Part shown: positions 21,939-31,564 of the stretch, in pieces
How the letters are laid out: each line of letters begins with the position of its first letter
How positions within the stretch are numbered: position 1 is the first letter of the stretch
Source: Arthonia radiata
Lineage: Eukaryota > Ascomycota > Arthoniomycetes > Arthoniales > Arthoniaceae
Direction of reading: 5' to 3'
Assembly (NCBI GenBank): GCA_002989075.1
Contig: PSQN01000016.1
Location: 2,806,336-2,870,335, forward strand
Length of the DNA stretch: 64,000 nucleotides
Made by a program: the position numbers and the translations under genes
The notes under the pieces: model-generated
Database searches by the model: none
Told to the model about the DNA's origin: nothing
What the model saw: only the letters and a program-made list of their open reading frames with translations

Positions 21939-24603
21939 GCCTGCCGACGTCGGGCGTTCCTAGGCTCACAAATTATGAACCGCTGATATGTTTGTAGGGA
22001 TCGCGCTGACTAAACAGGATGGCATTTGACTCCAAAGGCCTTCCTTCAGCATGCTTTCGTATTTGCAGCAGACGGAGGAGCAGTAGACGCCTATTATATT
22101 TCGCACGATGCTTCTTCAGGAGGGTGATGCAGTGGTCTACGGATGCATTCGGTTCACGGATTCTTCTTTCACAAAATGGAGATGGCCAAGACGAGATACC
22201 AATGACGCGACTTTCACCAACAGGAGTTGGTGTCATCGCTTGACGCAGTCGGCGAGTCATAAATTGTTCGAACTCAGCGACAACGCAAAAGGCATTTGTG
22301 CGACTATCGGCTCGACTTCTCATCGATGGCTTTTGCTCAGCACTGTACTATTATGCAACTTCCCCAATCCCAGTTTCAGAAACTTGAAGTGACACCACCG
22401 GCGACAGTAAACGCGCCTTTCGCCTCTTCAGCCGCCAGGGCCGACATATTATGCGACTCTCTGCCATCCGTTCATTCGCTCCAGTACGGCGAGTAACACT
22501 TCCTACGTTTCGCGCGAATGGCATCTCGTCGCCGCTGCCGCGGACAAGGCTACGCTTTCAGGATTTGTTCACTACGCTCTGTACGCACTAGATCATTTTG
22601 ACAGCACGACAATAGTTCTTATCAGCCAGGTGAGTCCGCCCCAATTTCTGCTGACTTTTTCTAGGAACTCTTTCGAATGTATCAGAAATCATACGTCCAC
22701 AGCTTCTGCACAAATCGCTTGATGCTGCTTTGGGAAGTTGCTTGGCAGCCGCGGTCGAGTTTCAGCTTCATCGTTCGTTACAGTCTCGTTGCTGCATGGG
22801 TCAACGTGTAGCAGTCCGCTTTCATCTCCATCTGGATCCTGCGCACAATCTGTTGTCACGCTAGAAAACCGATCGCTGCTATACATGTTGAGCGTTCTGG
22901 ATATCGCGGCTGACTGACTCGACAACAATAGGGAACGCACTTCACTGTTGACGCACTGAAACATCAATCCAGAACTTGGTCATTATCTGGATTTGCAAAC
23001 TATCAGCAGCTACGAACCAGACTTGTCCAGTATAAGCTGCTTATACTGCACCCCAGGCAGACGCCCTCAAGTCTGCGCGGAAAGTATTATACTGACGTTT
23101 CTGCCCGCAGGGGATCTCAAGCATTTGAACCGTGACGCATGCCAGCCGCTTTTTCTCGTCTTGCTAGCGCTACTTGAAGTAGCTCCGTTGCAGCAAAGCG
23201 AAATTCGCATTCAGCATATATGACTCTGAAGTTCAAATCAAACTCTCCTGCGTACATGTTGAGAACCTCTCGCCTGAACACTGCAGCCCCATCGACGCCA
23301 GGTTCGTCTACCGGCTAGCGCGCAACAGGTGTCTAGGTAAAAGAGGCCCACTGAGCTAAAAAGAACACTTAATGTGAAAAGCTGGGCAGGATCCGTGCGT
23401 CGCTAACGATAGGGGTTGTCATTCGAGGCTTGGTCTGACTAACACAATCAACAAGGGTCCCAACTAATGGTTAATATAAAAACCGTGCTGGCGGACAAAG
23501 GTAAATGTTTACAGCAACGAGACTGCACGCGTCTGCGACGCTGGCTTGCACAACCAGACGAAACCATTTGTGCTGGCAAGATCACACTATGATCTCTTCC
23601 GGGTTGTCCCGATGCCCGTTGTAACCCCAAGACATGCCCAGCTCCGTCAGCAGGCAGGCTGCAATCCACAGCAGTATCACATATGTGTGCCCTCTGGCAT
23701 GTTCGGCTTGAAGCCCTTACCTCCATGAGCTTGTCTATCAAGGGAGAGGTTGCACACTGATTGAGATCGGACGTGTCTTGCAATCTCGACTGAAGTCGTG
23801 GCCATGAATACTAGTCGTGCAGCAGCCGCAGCTCGTGGCAGCAAAGACTTGGAACCACTACAGGCTCAGTGGACTGCTCTGATGCTGCTTCTGAGGGTCG
23901 GCGAAGTGCACGCCAGCTTCAAGGGAGCCGGACCGGCTCGTGACAGGGTGCTTTAGGGTAACACCTGAGCAGTGTTTTTGCAAATCCTTGTATGGCAGGT
24001 CGCAAGGCGCGCCCTTGCCTATTGATCCTGTGCGGCTGTCGGCGTGACAGCGTGTGCGTTTCGACTGTTTGTCTGCGACGTTCGGCTGCACCGGCCAGGT
24101 CACCAACTAGCAAAATGGCAGAATCACTAAGATTGAGCCTAGCTAGACACAATGCAATTTCGCATGAGTACTTTCATGTTGAGGAGCACAACTACTCCTT
24201 CTTTGTGATGAATATACTCTAGAAAGGCGATGTTCAGCGTACAACTTCAATTCGTGCATTAACAGGGCACGCTTGACCACGGCGTAGCGGTAATACTTCG
24301 GCACGGGTGTTCCCGTTTTAGCGCCGAAACCTGCAGTGTCCATTGTTGTTGTGGTAAAGTTGCCCTGAACTTCGCTTCGCGCCCGCGTCATCTCCCTTTT
24401 CCTCCCCAGCGACCGCACGAATGGTAAGCTTGTAAACCTCTTCACTGAGTCCACAAGCCTGCATTCGTCCGGGCCTGGCATCTTCCATTTCGTTTCATCG
24501 CAGGCGTTATTATAGATTCGTCGTTGAAGTGCAATGCTTTCGTCTCATCTGAGGATAAACAATCAAAATTCTTTTCGGTAACTGCGGCAGTCATTCGATA
24601 TGG
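21939..24603. other. 2.7-kb stretch with no convincing gene
   Basis: Only short frames occur, on both strands, with no recognisable domain and no splice sites that link them convincingly. One small frame, 22451-22591 (plus, 46 codons, starting MRLSAIRSFAPVRRV), has an Arg-rich amphipathic start like a mitochondrial presequence, but nothing else supports it. A non-coding RNA or a decayed gene is possible. I see no repeat or tRNA. Confidence 0.4.
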
Positions 24604-25908
24604 GTGCTTAAGAAATATTATTGGCATACGCGGTGCAAACATCCAGCTTCGAGCCTCGTAATGCTCCATACCCGCAGATCGTTCACTCTCGCCGTTGGCT
24701 TACTTCTTACATCATTGCTTATATTTGGCTATGTTTCAAAGCTACACACAGTCGACAGATGGCAAGGCATTTCACAGCATGTGGGCATGGGAGATTGGAT
24801 CAGCAATTATCGACAAAAGCACTCAGGCGCAGATGTTGAAGATATCATTACCACGCCACTTCAGATACCCTTCCGGCCAGGCAAAACTAAGCCAGCGGGC
24901 AGCAATTATACCAAAACACTCGTTGTTCCGCGAAGGTCTGGAGAGCGCGTCGATTGGATGGACAAGGCTCTTTCACCCCAGATCGCGCGTGCTGTCTACA
25001 CTGTCGATGACATGAAAGCTCCTCTTCACCCGCCCGTCAATAAAGGTCACGAAGCCATGGTGTACTTGACGTACATTGTCGAGCACTATGAGGATCTGCC
25101 CGACGTTGCTATCTTTATGCACGCACACCACGACGCTTGGCATAACGCTGATGTCTTCGATTTGGATGCTGGAGAGATGATACGGAGACTATCGCCCGAA
25201 CGGGTCACAAGAGAAGGTTACATGTCTATGCGATGCAAGTGGAATCCTGGCTGTCCAGATTGGATACACCCCGGCGAGACATCGGCAGATCACGACAAGA
25301 AGGAGCAGGTTCTCATGGCCAGAGCATGGGCGGAGCTATTTCCTCTCGATCCTGTACCGAAGGTTCTAGCGACGGCCTGCTGCTCGCAGTTCGCAGTGTC
25401 AAAAGAGCGCATGGAATCTATACCGAAAGAGACATATCTCCACTACCGAGACTGGCTCATACGTACGCCCTTGGACGACTACGTCAGCGGGCGCATCTGG
25501 GAATATATGTGGCAATATATCTTTACTGGTGAGACTCAATTTTGCCCAGTCGAGCACATCTGCTATTGCGATGGGTTTGGCGTTTGCTTTGGCAATGAGG
25601 CCATCTATGACGAGTGGTTTGATACGCGGGACAAGCGGAACGAGATGAACATTGAATGGCTTGATTGGGAGCGCAAGGTCCGAGTCTGGAACGAACTCAT
25701 CTCGGTTGGATACAGTGAGAAAGAGCTGGACGCCATGGAAAGCATAGATCGGCCGGAGCCGGACATGGCCGAGGTATATGACAGCAGAGTCGAGAAGCTG
25801 CAGAAGAAGATGGAGAAGATGTTGCATGAGGCGCTCGAAAGAGGTAACGATCCAAAGCTGCGCGCAGAAGAAGTTGGCCGTCAATGGCATGAAGGAGACG
25901 GATACTGA
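24604..25908 (+). CDS. DUF3431 family protein with N-terminal membrane anchor
   Basis: A single exon of up to 434 residues. A hydrophobic segment near the start (FTLAVGLLLTSLLIFGYV) looks like a signal anchor, which would place the rest in the secretory lumen or at the cell surface. The ATG at 24661 (MLHTRRSFTL), 19 codons downstream, puts the basic residues right before this segment and is the likelier start. The body has the DUF3431 pattern: YIVEHYEDLPDVAIFMHAHH, WHNADVFDLD, a Cys pair in CKWNPGCPDWIHP, LATACCSQFAVSKERM and YVSGRIWEYMWQYIF. The family is common in ascomycetes and is often described as glycosyltransferase-like, but its reaction is not known. The C-terminus is a charged, probably coiled-coil helix (VEKLQKKMEKMLHEAL). 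Confidence 0.85.
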   Translation: MLKKYYWHTRCKHPASSLVMLHTRRSFTLAVGLLLTSLLIFGYVSKLHTVDRWQGISQHVGMGDWISNYRQKHSGADVEDIITTPLQIPFRPGKTKPAGSNYTKTLVVPRRSGERVDWMDKALSPQIARAVYTVDDMKAPLHPPVNKGHEAMVYLTYIVEHYEDLPDVAIFMHAHHDAWHNADVFDLDAGEMIRRLSPERVTREGYMSMRCKWNPGCPDWIHPGETSADHDKKEQVLMARAWAELFPLDPVPKVLATACCSQFAVSKERMESIPKETYLHYRDWLIRTPLDDYVSGRIWEYMWQYIFTGETQFCPVEHICYCDGFGVCFGNEAIYDEWFDTRDKRNEMNIEWLDWERKVRVWNELISVGYSEKELDAMESIDRPEPDMAEVYDSRVEKLQKKMEKMLHEALERGNDPKLRAEEVGRQWHEGDGY

Positions 25909-27157
25909 GTGTCTGCTTGGTTGTCGGTCGTTCAATAGGCCTGTTAGACCAGACACGCACATCAAGGGTGCTCCCTTCAGCTCGTGCTCGAGGCGATTAT
26001 TGCAGCTGCCATAAGCGTTGCGGCTCACACCTTCCCAATGTGTTTCCTGTGTGCTTATAGCTACTGAAAGTCCCTTGATGACTCCAAGCGGTTTGCATCT
26101 GAGAACGCATCTCACTACGTCATGGCGACGGGAAACATTTCAACTACCATATCTTTGGGCATTGCGATAACTCTTCGCTTCCACTGTGGGCCTATGTTGA
26201 CTGAGGAGCTGCGAGGTACAGGTGAGTCTACAACCATGGATGCGGATGTATTCATTTTTACAGTGCAACATGCTATTACATAAATAGGCCTTCAGCGGGT
26301 TTCGTCTGGCAAGACAGTACTGTACATATTGTGGGCATTGAGATTGAATCTAAACTAACAGTTGTCGTGCAGGCAAGAGCTTCTCGGATATCTACAATCT
26401 GGCAGGTCTGCTGTCTGATATGCCACGAACCACGATCGATCTTGCACGCATCATGACCCTCGAGGCCCTTCATGACTGCATCACCATCTGCCTCAAAGTT
26501 CTGACAAACGGATTCCTGGCACACGCGGTTCTCACCGCTTGTTCTCCGCTGAACGAGGTCTACCTTCGCAACGGAGCGTCCAAGATACGAATGAAGCGGA
26601 GAATTCAGCTGCATACGTCAAGCGGCTCGCAAACCATCACCACTAGAAACTCTTAGAACGACGTTGTAGCGGACTTGCTTTGTGCGGGCGAGCATCGCTC
26701 CATAGCCCTCGACGTTGAGTACGGCGGAGGGAGACCCGTAGCCCCGTGAGTGGCTTGCGTGGCTTTCATCTTCTGCTGGCTGATCGCAAACCACTGTAGA
26801 GACGACTTTGTCGTTCCTACAGCTTCGCCTATGTGGGACAGTACCCCGGTGGTGATGGCAGTGATGTGGAGTCGCGTGGTCGGTCTGCAACAGAGTGTCT
26901 TCCAGGAGCTATCTTAGGGAAGGGACGCTGGATTACTGGCATGAGTTTGGCTATGATCTCCTCCAGTCAACTTTTTAATGACTAGTTAGGCAGCTCTTGC
27001 CGTCGACTTCTAAAGGGGTTGCGTCATCGCGCCTTCCTTGTGTGCAAATAAACAAGTGGGCGCCTAGGCAACCAAAGCCATTTCTCATCATCAAACCACT
27101 TTTTCAATTATTCTGCACTCTTCCAGCAAGCTGACTATATCTTGTCCTCCTTCTGAC
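25909..27157. other. Intergenic, no gene seen
   Basis: About 1.25 kb between two plus-strand genes. Small open frames on both strands show no domain or splice support. Confidence 0.4.
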
Positions 27158-28369
27158 ATGTACAGAAAGGAAGCAAGGAACGAACGCCCCACAGCTAGTA
27201 AGATCCGCCGCTATCAAAACAGCGAACGCATATTTGCCGACCCGGAGATGGCCAAAGACCATGGGCGCAAGGGCAAGCGTGAGAGCGGACCCAACTTCGC
27301 GGCGAAGAAGATCAAGAAAGAGCACTCTTCGAAGCAAGAACCATCTGACAGTCAAGGAAACATCTCCACGGCCAGCTCTAAGGCAAGTCTTACAGCACCC
27401 ACTCATGATATTGTGATGGCTTCCAAAGCAGTGCCTGCCGGCTAATGCAGTGGCATCGCCTTGAAGCGCTCTACTTTAAAGCCGAACTATGCTCAGAAGA
27501 GGTTGTGCTGACGTCTTATTGCCAGACACTGGGTCGTCACAGTCTTTCTGAGTCACCTGTCAAGCAGGATGTCGCCGTCAAGAGCGAACCGCGTTTGAAG
27601 AAATTGGACTCCAGTCCTCGCACATCACCAATCAAAGAGGAGGCTGGTACTTCTCCTCAGGGAAGCGATGCTCCTGCTGTCGTCATGCAAAGAAGCAAGC
27701 CGAGCCTCTTCGCTAAAGTGGAGAAAGCCCATAGACTGAAGGAGGTCCTTGGCCAGGCACTTATTCCTGGAACACAGGTAAGCTCAGCGTGCGTTAGTGT
27801 GTTTTCGTCGTGACTCTGAATCTTTGCGTGTATGGTATTGCCTTTGTCGCTGAGCTGTCGCCCCTATCTGTCTTCGTGGGCGCCCTCGGCAGCTCTGATA
27901 AGACTGACGCCATTTCCAATAGGACACAACGATCTCACTCCGCGTCATCATTGTCGCGACCCCTACACTGTGCAACTTCTGGGACCCTGGAAGCAAAGCA
28001 AGGATCCCCACTGCCACACCGGGAGCACCTGAGCAGCCACCTCGCCAGAAAGACAAAGTGTCACAGCCGCTCTTCACATCTTTCGCCCACTTCATGGAGC
28101 ATGTGGACGTCTACGTGAAGGCCTCTGGCAACACGCCTGCAGCTGATAAGCCTAAGTACAAGAAGAGCTTTGACAAGGTCACCAAGGGGCTGCAGAAGCA
28201 CGTTCGCATCATGACACCGGGCGGGCTTGACATCATCAAGAACCGACAGCAGTGGACGCGCAACTTGCAGCAGTCAAAGGAAGGGGAGGGGCTCTTCGGA
28301 GAGGCCAAGGTTTTCGTCTGTGTCGGAAATGGCAGGCTACTGGGTGACGGTACCGTGGTTGAGTTCTGA
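27158..28369 (+). CDS. Unrecognised basic protein, three exons, first intron GC-AG
   Basis: Exons 27158-27382, 27526-27777 and 27923-28369 join in phase 0 at both junctions to give 307 residues. The first intron (143 nt) has the donor AG|GCAAGT, the usual context of rare GC-AG introns, and ends GCCAG; the second (145 nt) is GT-AG. The N-terminal half is Lys/Ser-rich and looks disordered, with nuclear-type basic clusters (FAAKKIKKEHSSK, SPVKQDVAVKSEPRLKK). The C-terminal half is more ordered (TTISLRVIIVATPTLCNF, FTSFAHFMEHVDVYVK, KYKKSFDKVTKGLQKH) and ends GDGTVVEF. I do not recognise the family. A nuclear location is suggested only by the basic clusters. The alternative to the GC donor is a protein stopping after about 95 residues in exon 1. 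Confidence 0.6.
27383..27525 (+). other. GC-AG intron
   Basis: Donor AAG|GCAAGT, acceptor TTGCCAG|ACA. Removing it keeps the reading frame between two otherwise unlinked frames. No GT donor nearby gives the same result. Confidence 0.55.
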
Positions 28370-29181
28370 TGGAGTTGGATGACAAGAGCCAGAGCTTTTG
28401 AGAATGTATCATGCACAGAGCTCATGCGCACCCGGTATACGTCGCAGGAAGACTGACAGGCTCCGGAGCAATCGGATGAATGACCTGGCCTAGATTTACG
28501 CCTGTTTCAACATCTCAGCACGAGCCTTCCGTGGCCAACTGCCGCATTTAGATTAGCCTCTATGCTGTCATAACTAGCGTACCATATATCTGATTCTTCG
28601 ACCTTTGTTGCAAAGCCTTTGTCCATGGCATCAAAAGCATTGAAGGAAGGTTGAGAGCATATGCATTGTCACTGATCTCAATTTACAGAAGCCGTTCTTA
28701 GAAACCAACTTCTCTGCAAAACAGCGCATAAATTCCTCAATGATCTGTACACTAAGCTTAGCACGTGCATCGGGGCTAAACCCAATCGCTCCCGACCCAG
28801 AGCCTGTACCGTGGTACAATCATTGGGGCCTTCGCGGTCTATTAAGCCTACTGCACGTGTCCGACTGCATATTCAGTCCGACATAGATCAGTCAACCGCC
28901 GACGGAACTCGGCGTATGGTTGTTGACTATCAGGAAACTTTGAAGCAGGACGAGTATATCTCCATTCCCTTGTGCCTTGTAGAGCGTAGACACAACCACG
29001 CGAACCACACGAATCGCCCTTGTTGGCCCTCTCCGGCCTTTCGAGACCAGACTACGTCTTCCTGCCTCTTCCTTACACTCCACTCCCTCCCCTCTGCCTA
29101 CCATCCTCACCACCACCTTGTCCCACCATCCCAGCCCCCTGCCTCACGCCTCACACCTCCCCCACCACCACTACAGTAGCG
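28370..29181. promoter_or_regulatory. Intergenic with pyrimidine-rich tract before the SDR start
   Basis: About 810 bp. The last 130 bp (about 29045-29175) are almost pure C/T with some CA, ending ACTACAGTAGCG just before the ATG. Such CT-rich tracts directly upstream of start codons are common core-promoter/5'-UTR features of filamentous fungi. No gene is supported in the rest. Confidence 0.45.
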
Positions 29182-30509
29182 ATGGTCCCCCTCCCCACCG
29201 TCCTCACCTCTAACGCCCTCATCCCCACCGCGCTCCCCGAAGGCCTCATCGCCGTCTTCGTCGGCGGCACATCCGGCATCGGCGAGTACACGCTCAAAGC
29301 TTTCGCGAAGCGCGCCGTCAATCCCAGGATTGTGAATATCGGCCGTAATGAAGAAGCGGCGAGGAAGATCGAGGGGGAGTGTCGCAGTTTGAATGAGGGT
29401 TTGCAGTACGAATTCATCAAAGTGCGTATTCTCTCAGTTTGATATGATGCTTATGCGTGTTCGTGCGATCTCCGGGTGGAGAGATGAGGATGGGCATGAT
29501 AGGCGTGCAGAAGATGACGGCGACGATGATGATAGGGTCGAAGGGGAGAGCGAGCACAGCTAACCCATCTCAGGCGGACACCTCCCTCCTCTCCACCGTC
29601 GACGCCATCAGCAAAGACCTCACGCACCGCCTCCCCCACATCAACGTCCTCTTCCTCACCACAGGCATGCTCGGCGGCGGCCCCATCACCTCTGAGAACC
29701 TGCATCTCCCCGCGTCGCTGCTGCACCACTCTCGTTTACGGTTTACGCTCAACCTCTTACCGCTGATCCGGCGCGCACCGAATTTGAGGAGGGTGGTGAG
29801 TGTCCTGGCGGCCGGGAAGGAGGGACCGCTCATATGTCGGGATATCCAGGGACGGGATGTGCCGATGCGGAAGCTCTCGAAGTTTCGGGGGCATGGTGCG
29901 AGTTTGGTTACGTTTGGGTTGGAGAGGGTCGCTGAGAGGTATTTGTTGTTTCTTTGATGGGCGGGCAGAGGGAGATTGACGAGTGACAGTGCGCCGGGTG
30001 TGACGTTCATCCACGCGTTCCCAGGTCCCGTCAAAACGAACATCGGAAGGGGAGGACAAGGGTTCGCGATTGGTCTCATTGCGGGCGTGTTCGATACGTT
30101 CGTCATGCCTTTTGTTAGTATACCTGCGGATGAGTGTGGGGAGAGGCATCTTTATCTTTGTACGTCGGGTAAGTTTCCGGCGGCGGAGGGAGCGGAGGTG
30201 AAGGGTATACCATTGGAAGGTAATGATGGTGGGCAGAGTGAGAAAAGTGGTGATAAGAAGGATGTGGAGGTGCAGATCGCGAGAGATACCATGGGTGTGC
30301 AAGGCGGAGGCATGTATAGTGTGGATGAGAAGTGTGAGGATACGGGGCCGGAGGTTGTGAAGCTGTTGGAGGGATTGAGGAAGGATGGGACTAAGGAGCA
30401 CATTTGGGCGCAGACGGTAGAGGAGTTTGAGAGGATTAGGGGTGGGATGAGTATTGTGGCTGAGGCCGAGGGGATGCCGACGGTGGAGAGCACAGGTCAA
30501 TATGATTAG
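29182..30509 (+). CDS. SDR-family (Rossmann-fold) protein lacking an evident YxxxK
   Basis: Three exons, 29182-29421, 29574-29938 and 29990-30509 (introns 152 and 51 nt), give 374 residues. The nucleotide-binding motif is VFVGGTSGIGEYT (about 25-37), followed by a cofactor-discriminating PRIVNIGRNE. The middle strand LFLTTGMLGGG and the later FIHAFPGPVKT match the fungal short-chain dehydrogenase relatives that act on small-molecule carbonyl or alcohol groups. Where these normally have Tyr-x-x-x-Lys, this protein reads FRGHGASLVTFGLE, so the classical catalytic pair is not visible. The third exon ends in a Gly/Asp/Lys-rich insertion and a helix (HIWAQTVEEFERI). It is convergent with the BTB gene, with only 27 bp between the two stop codons. 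The substrate is unknown, and oxidoreductase activity is uncertain because of the missing pair. Confidence 0.75.
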
Positions 30510-30536
30510 GACGCGAGGTGACCGTGGAGCTTCCAA

Positions 30537-31484
30537 TCATAGAATGAGTTGCATTTCCATTGCTTTCGCCTTCAATCCGAGGCCAGTGAGCCCGCGAAAT
30601 ACGCGCTTGCAGTATATGCACATCAACCTCTGACGCCCTTGCAAAAGCTCGTCCAAGATGGCGCTCTGAAATCCTTCAATGCTCGAGAAGAGCTGGTTCC
30701 ATCTGTCGTCGGTGCGTAGATAATGAACGTAGTCAACCATTAGACCAACAATTGTGGACATACCTCCCGCACTCCTGCTCCGTTTCGCGTTGCTATAGAT
30801 GGTGCGGATAGCCTCGAGAAATTCGTCGTCTGTGTGCATCCCGCAAAGTGTTTCCTCAACGTCGGCGTCGAAGGTTGTCGCGCAATCAAAAATCCTATCA
30901 GCAACGATCGTATCTATATCCTTGACCAAGAAGCGATCAGCTAGCTGAGAAATGCGAACAAAGTAATGAACGGTCTCGTCGATCCGAGATTGTTCGTCGG
31001 AGACACCGAGCTCCGCCTCAAGTCGGTGGGACCACGGAATGTCGTCTGTGTAGAGGTACTTCAACAAAGCAAGTACAAGGATGGGATGATCATCGTCGTC
31101 AGTCGTTGAAGGCTTGCCGAGTGGTTTGCCAGAGGCATCGCTGAGGTTGAGTTCATTTGTTTCGTTTTCCCGATACAAGTGTGGTGAGGCGAAGAGCTTT
31201 TGGAAGTACTCGCTGCGCAAGGAGAGAACGAATTTGTGCACATGGAAGGTACGGCCACCACGGCATTTGATTCTGAAGTCGGATGTTGATTCATCGTTGA
31301 GGAGGCGAGACATAGTATTAGTGAGAGACTCTCGATCTAAGTATCGATTCATGTTGAGCAGGCTCTGCCAGAGCTTGTTTGTGAGAGCCGAAAAAAGACC
31401 GGTGAAGCGAGCAAGAAGAAGAAGAGCTGAAGTCAGGGCGGCGATCGGCAATGTAGGTGAAAGGTGGAGGTGTTGGTTAGGCAA
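30537..31484 (-). CDS. BTB/POZ domain protein
   Basis: One exon, up to 315 residues. The BTB fold starts at about residue 60: LLNDESTSDFRIKC, TFHVHKFVLSLRSEYFQKLF, then ALLKYLYTDDIPW. This is the dimerisation and Cul3-adaptor type of domain found in many fungal proteins of unknown target. The remaining helices (ISQLADRFLVKDIDTIVADRI) are typical of the BACK-like extension. The end has a C-x-x-C (LMCIYCKRVFRG). The first ATG adds a hydrophobic N-terminus (ALTSALLLLARFTGLF) not expected for this family. The ATG at 31352 (MNRYLDRESL) is a more natural start and would leave about 210 bp to the upstream gene. Adaptor function is inferred. Confidence 0.75.
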   Translation of the reverse strand: MPNQHLHLSPTLPIAALTSALLLLARFTGLFSALTNKLWQSLLNMNRYLDRESLTNTMSRLLNDESTSDFRIKCRGGRTFHVHKFVLSLRSEYFQKLFASPHLYRENETNELNLSDASGKPLGKPSTTDDDDHPILVLALLKYLYTDDIPWSHRLEAELGVSDEQSRIDETVHYFVRISQLADRFLVKDIDTIVADRIFDCATTFDADVEETLCGMHTDDEFLEAIRTIYSNAKRSRSAGGMSTIVGLMVDYVHYLRTDDRWNQLFSSIEGFQSAILDELLQGRQRLMCIYCKRVFRGLTGLGLKAKAMEMQLIL

Positions 31485-31564
31485 CCGGTAAAGTTACGCT
31501 CCACTTCTTCTCAGACGAGCGAAGAGATACTTCCGTGACTAGACTGAGCTCTTCGCACGAGAGA

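Noticed and set aside
24143-24481. A 112-codon minus-strand frame in the 22-24.6 kb gap
   Set aside because: No recognisable domain and no plausible splicing to neighbours.
28631-28819. A 62-codon minus-strand frame with a protein-like part (AKLSVQIIEEFMRCFAEKL)
   Set aside because: There is no family match, no splice sites extending it and no second conserved block. It is too short to call.
29457-29573. Start of a separate gene inside the first SDR intron
   Set aside because: The frame is open by chance. The exon joint 29421/29574 gives a continuous SDR fold.
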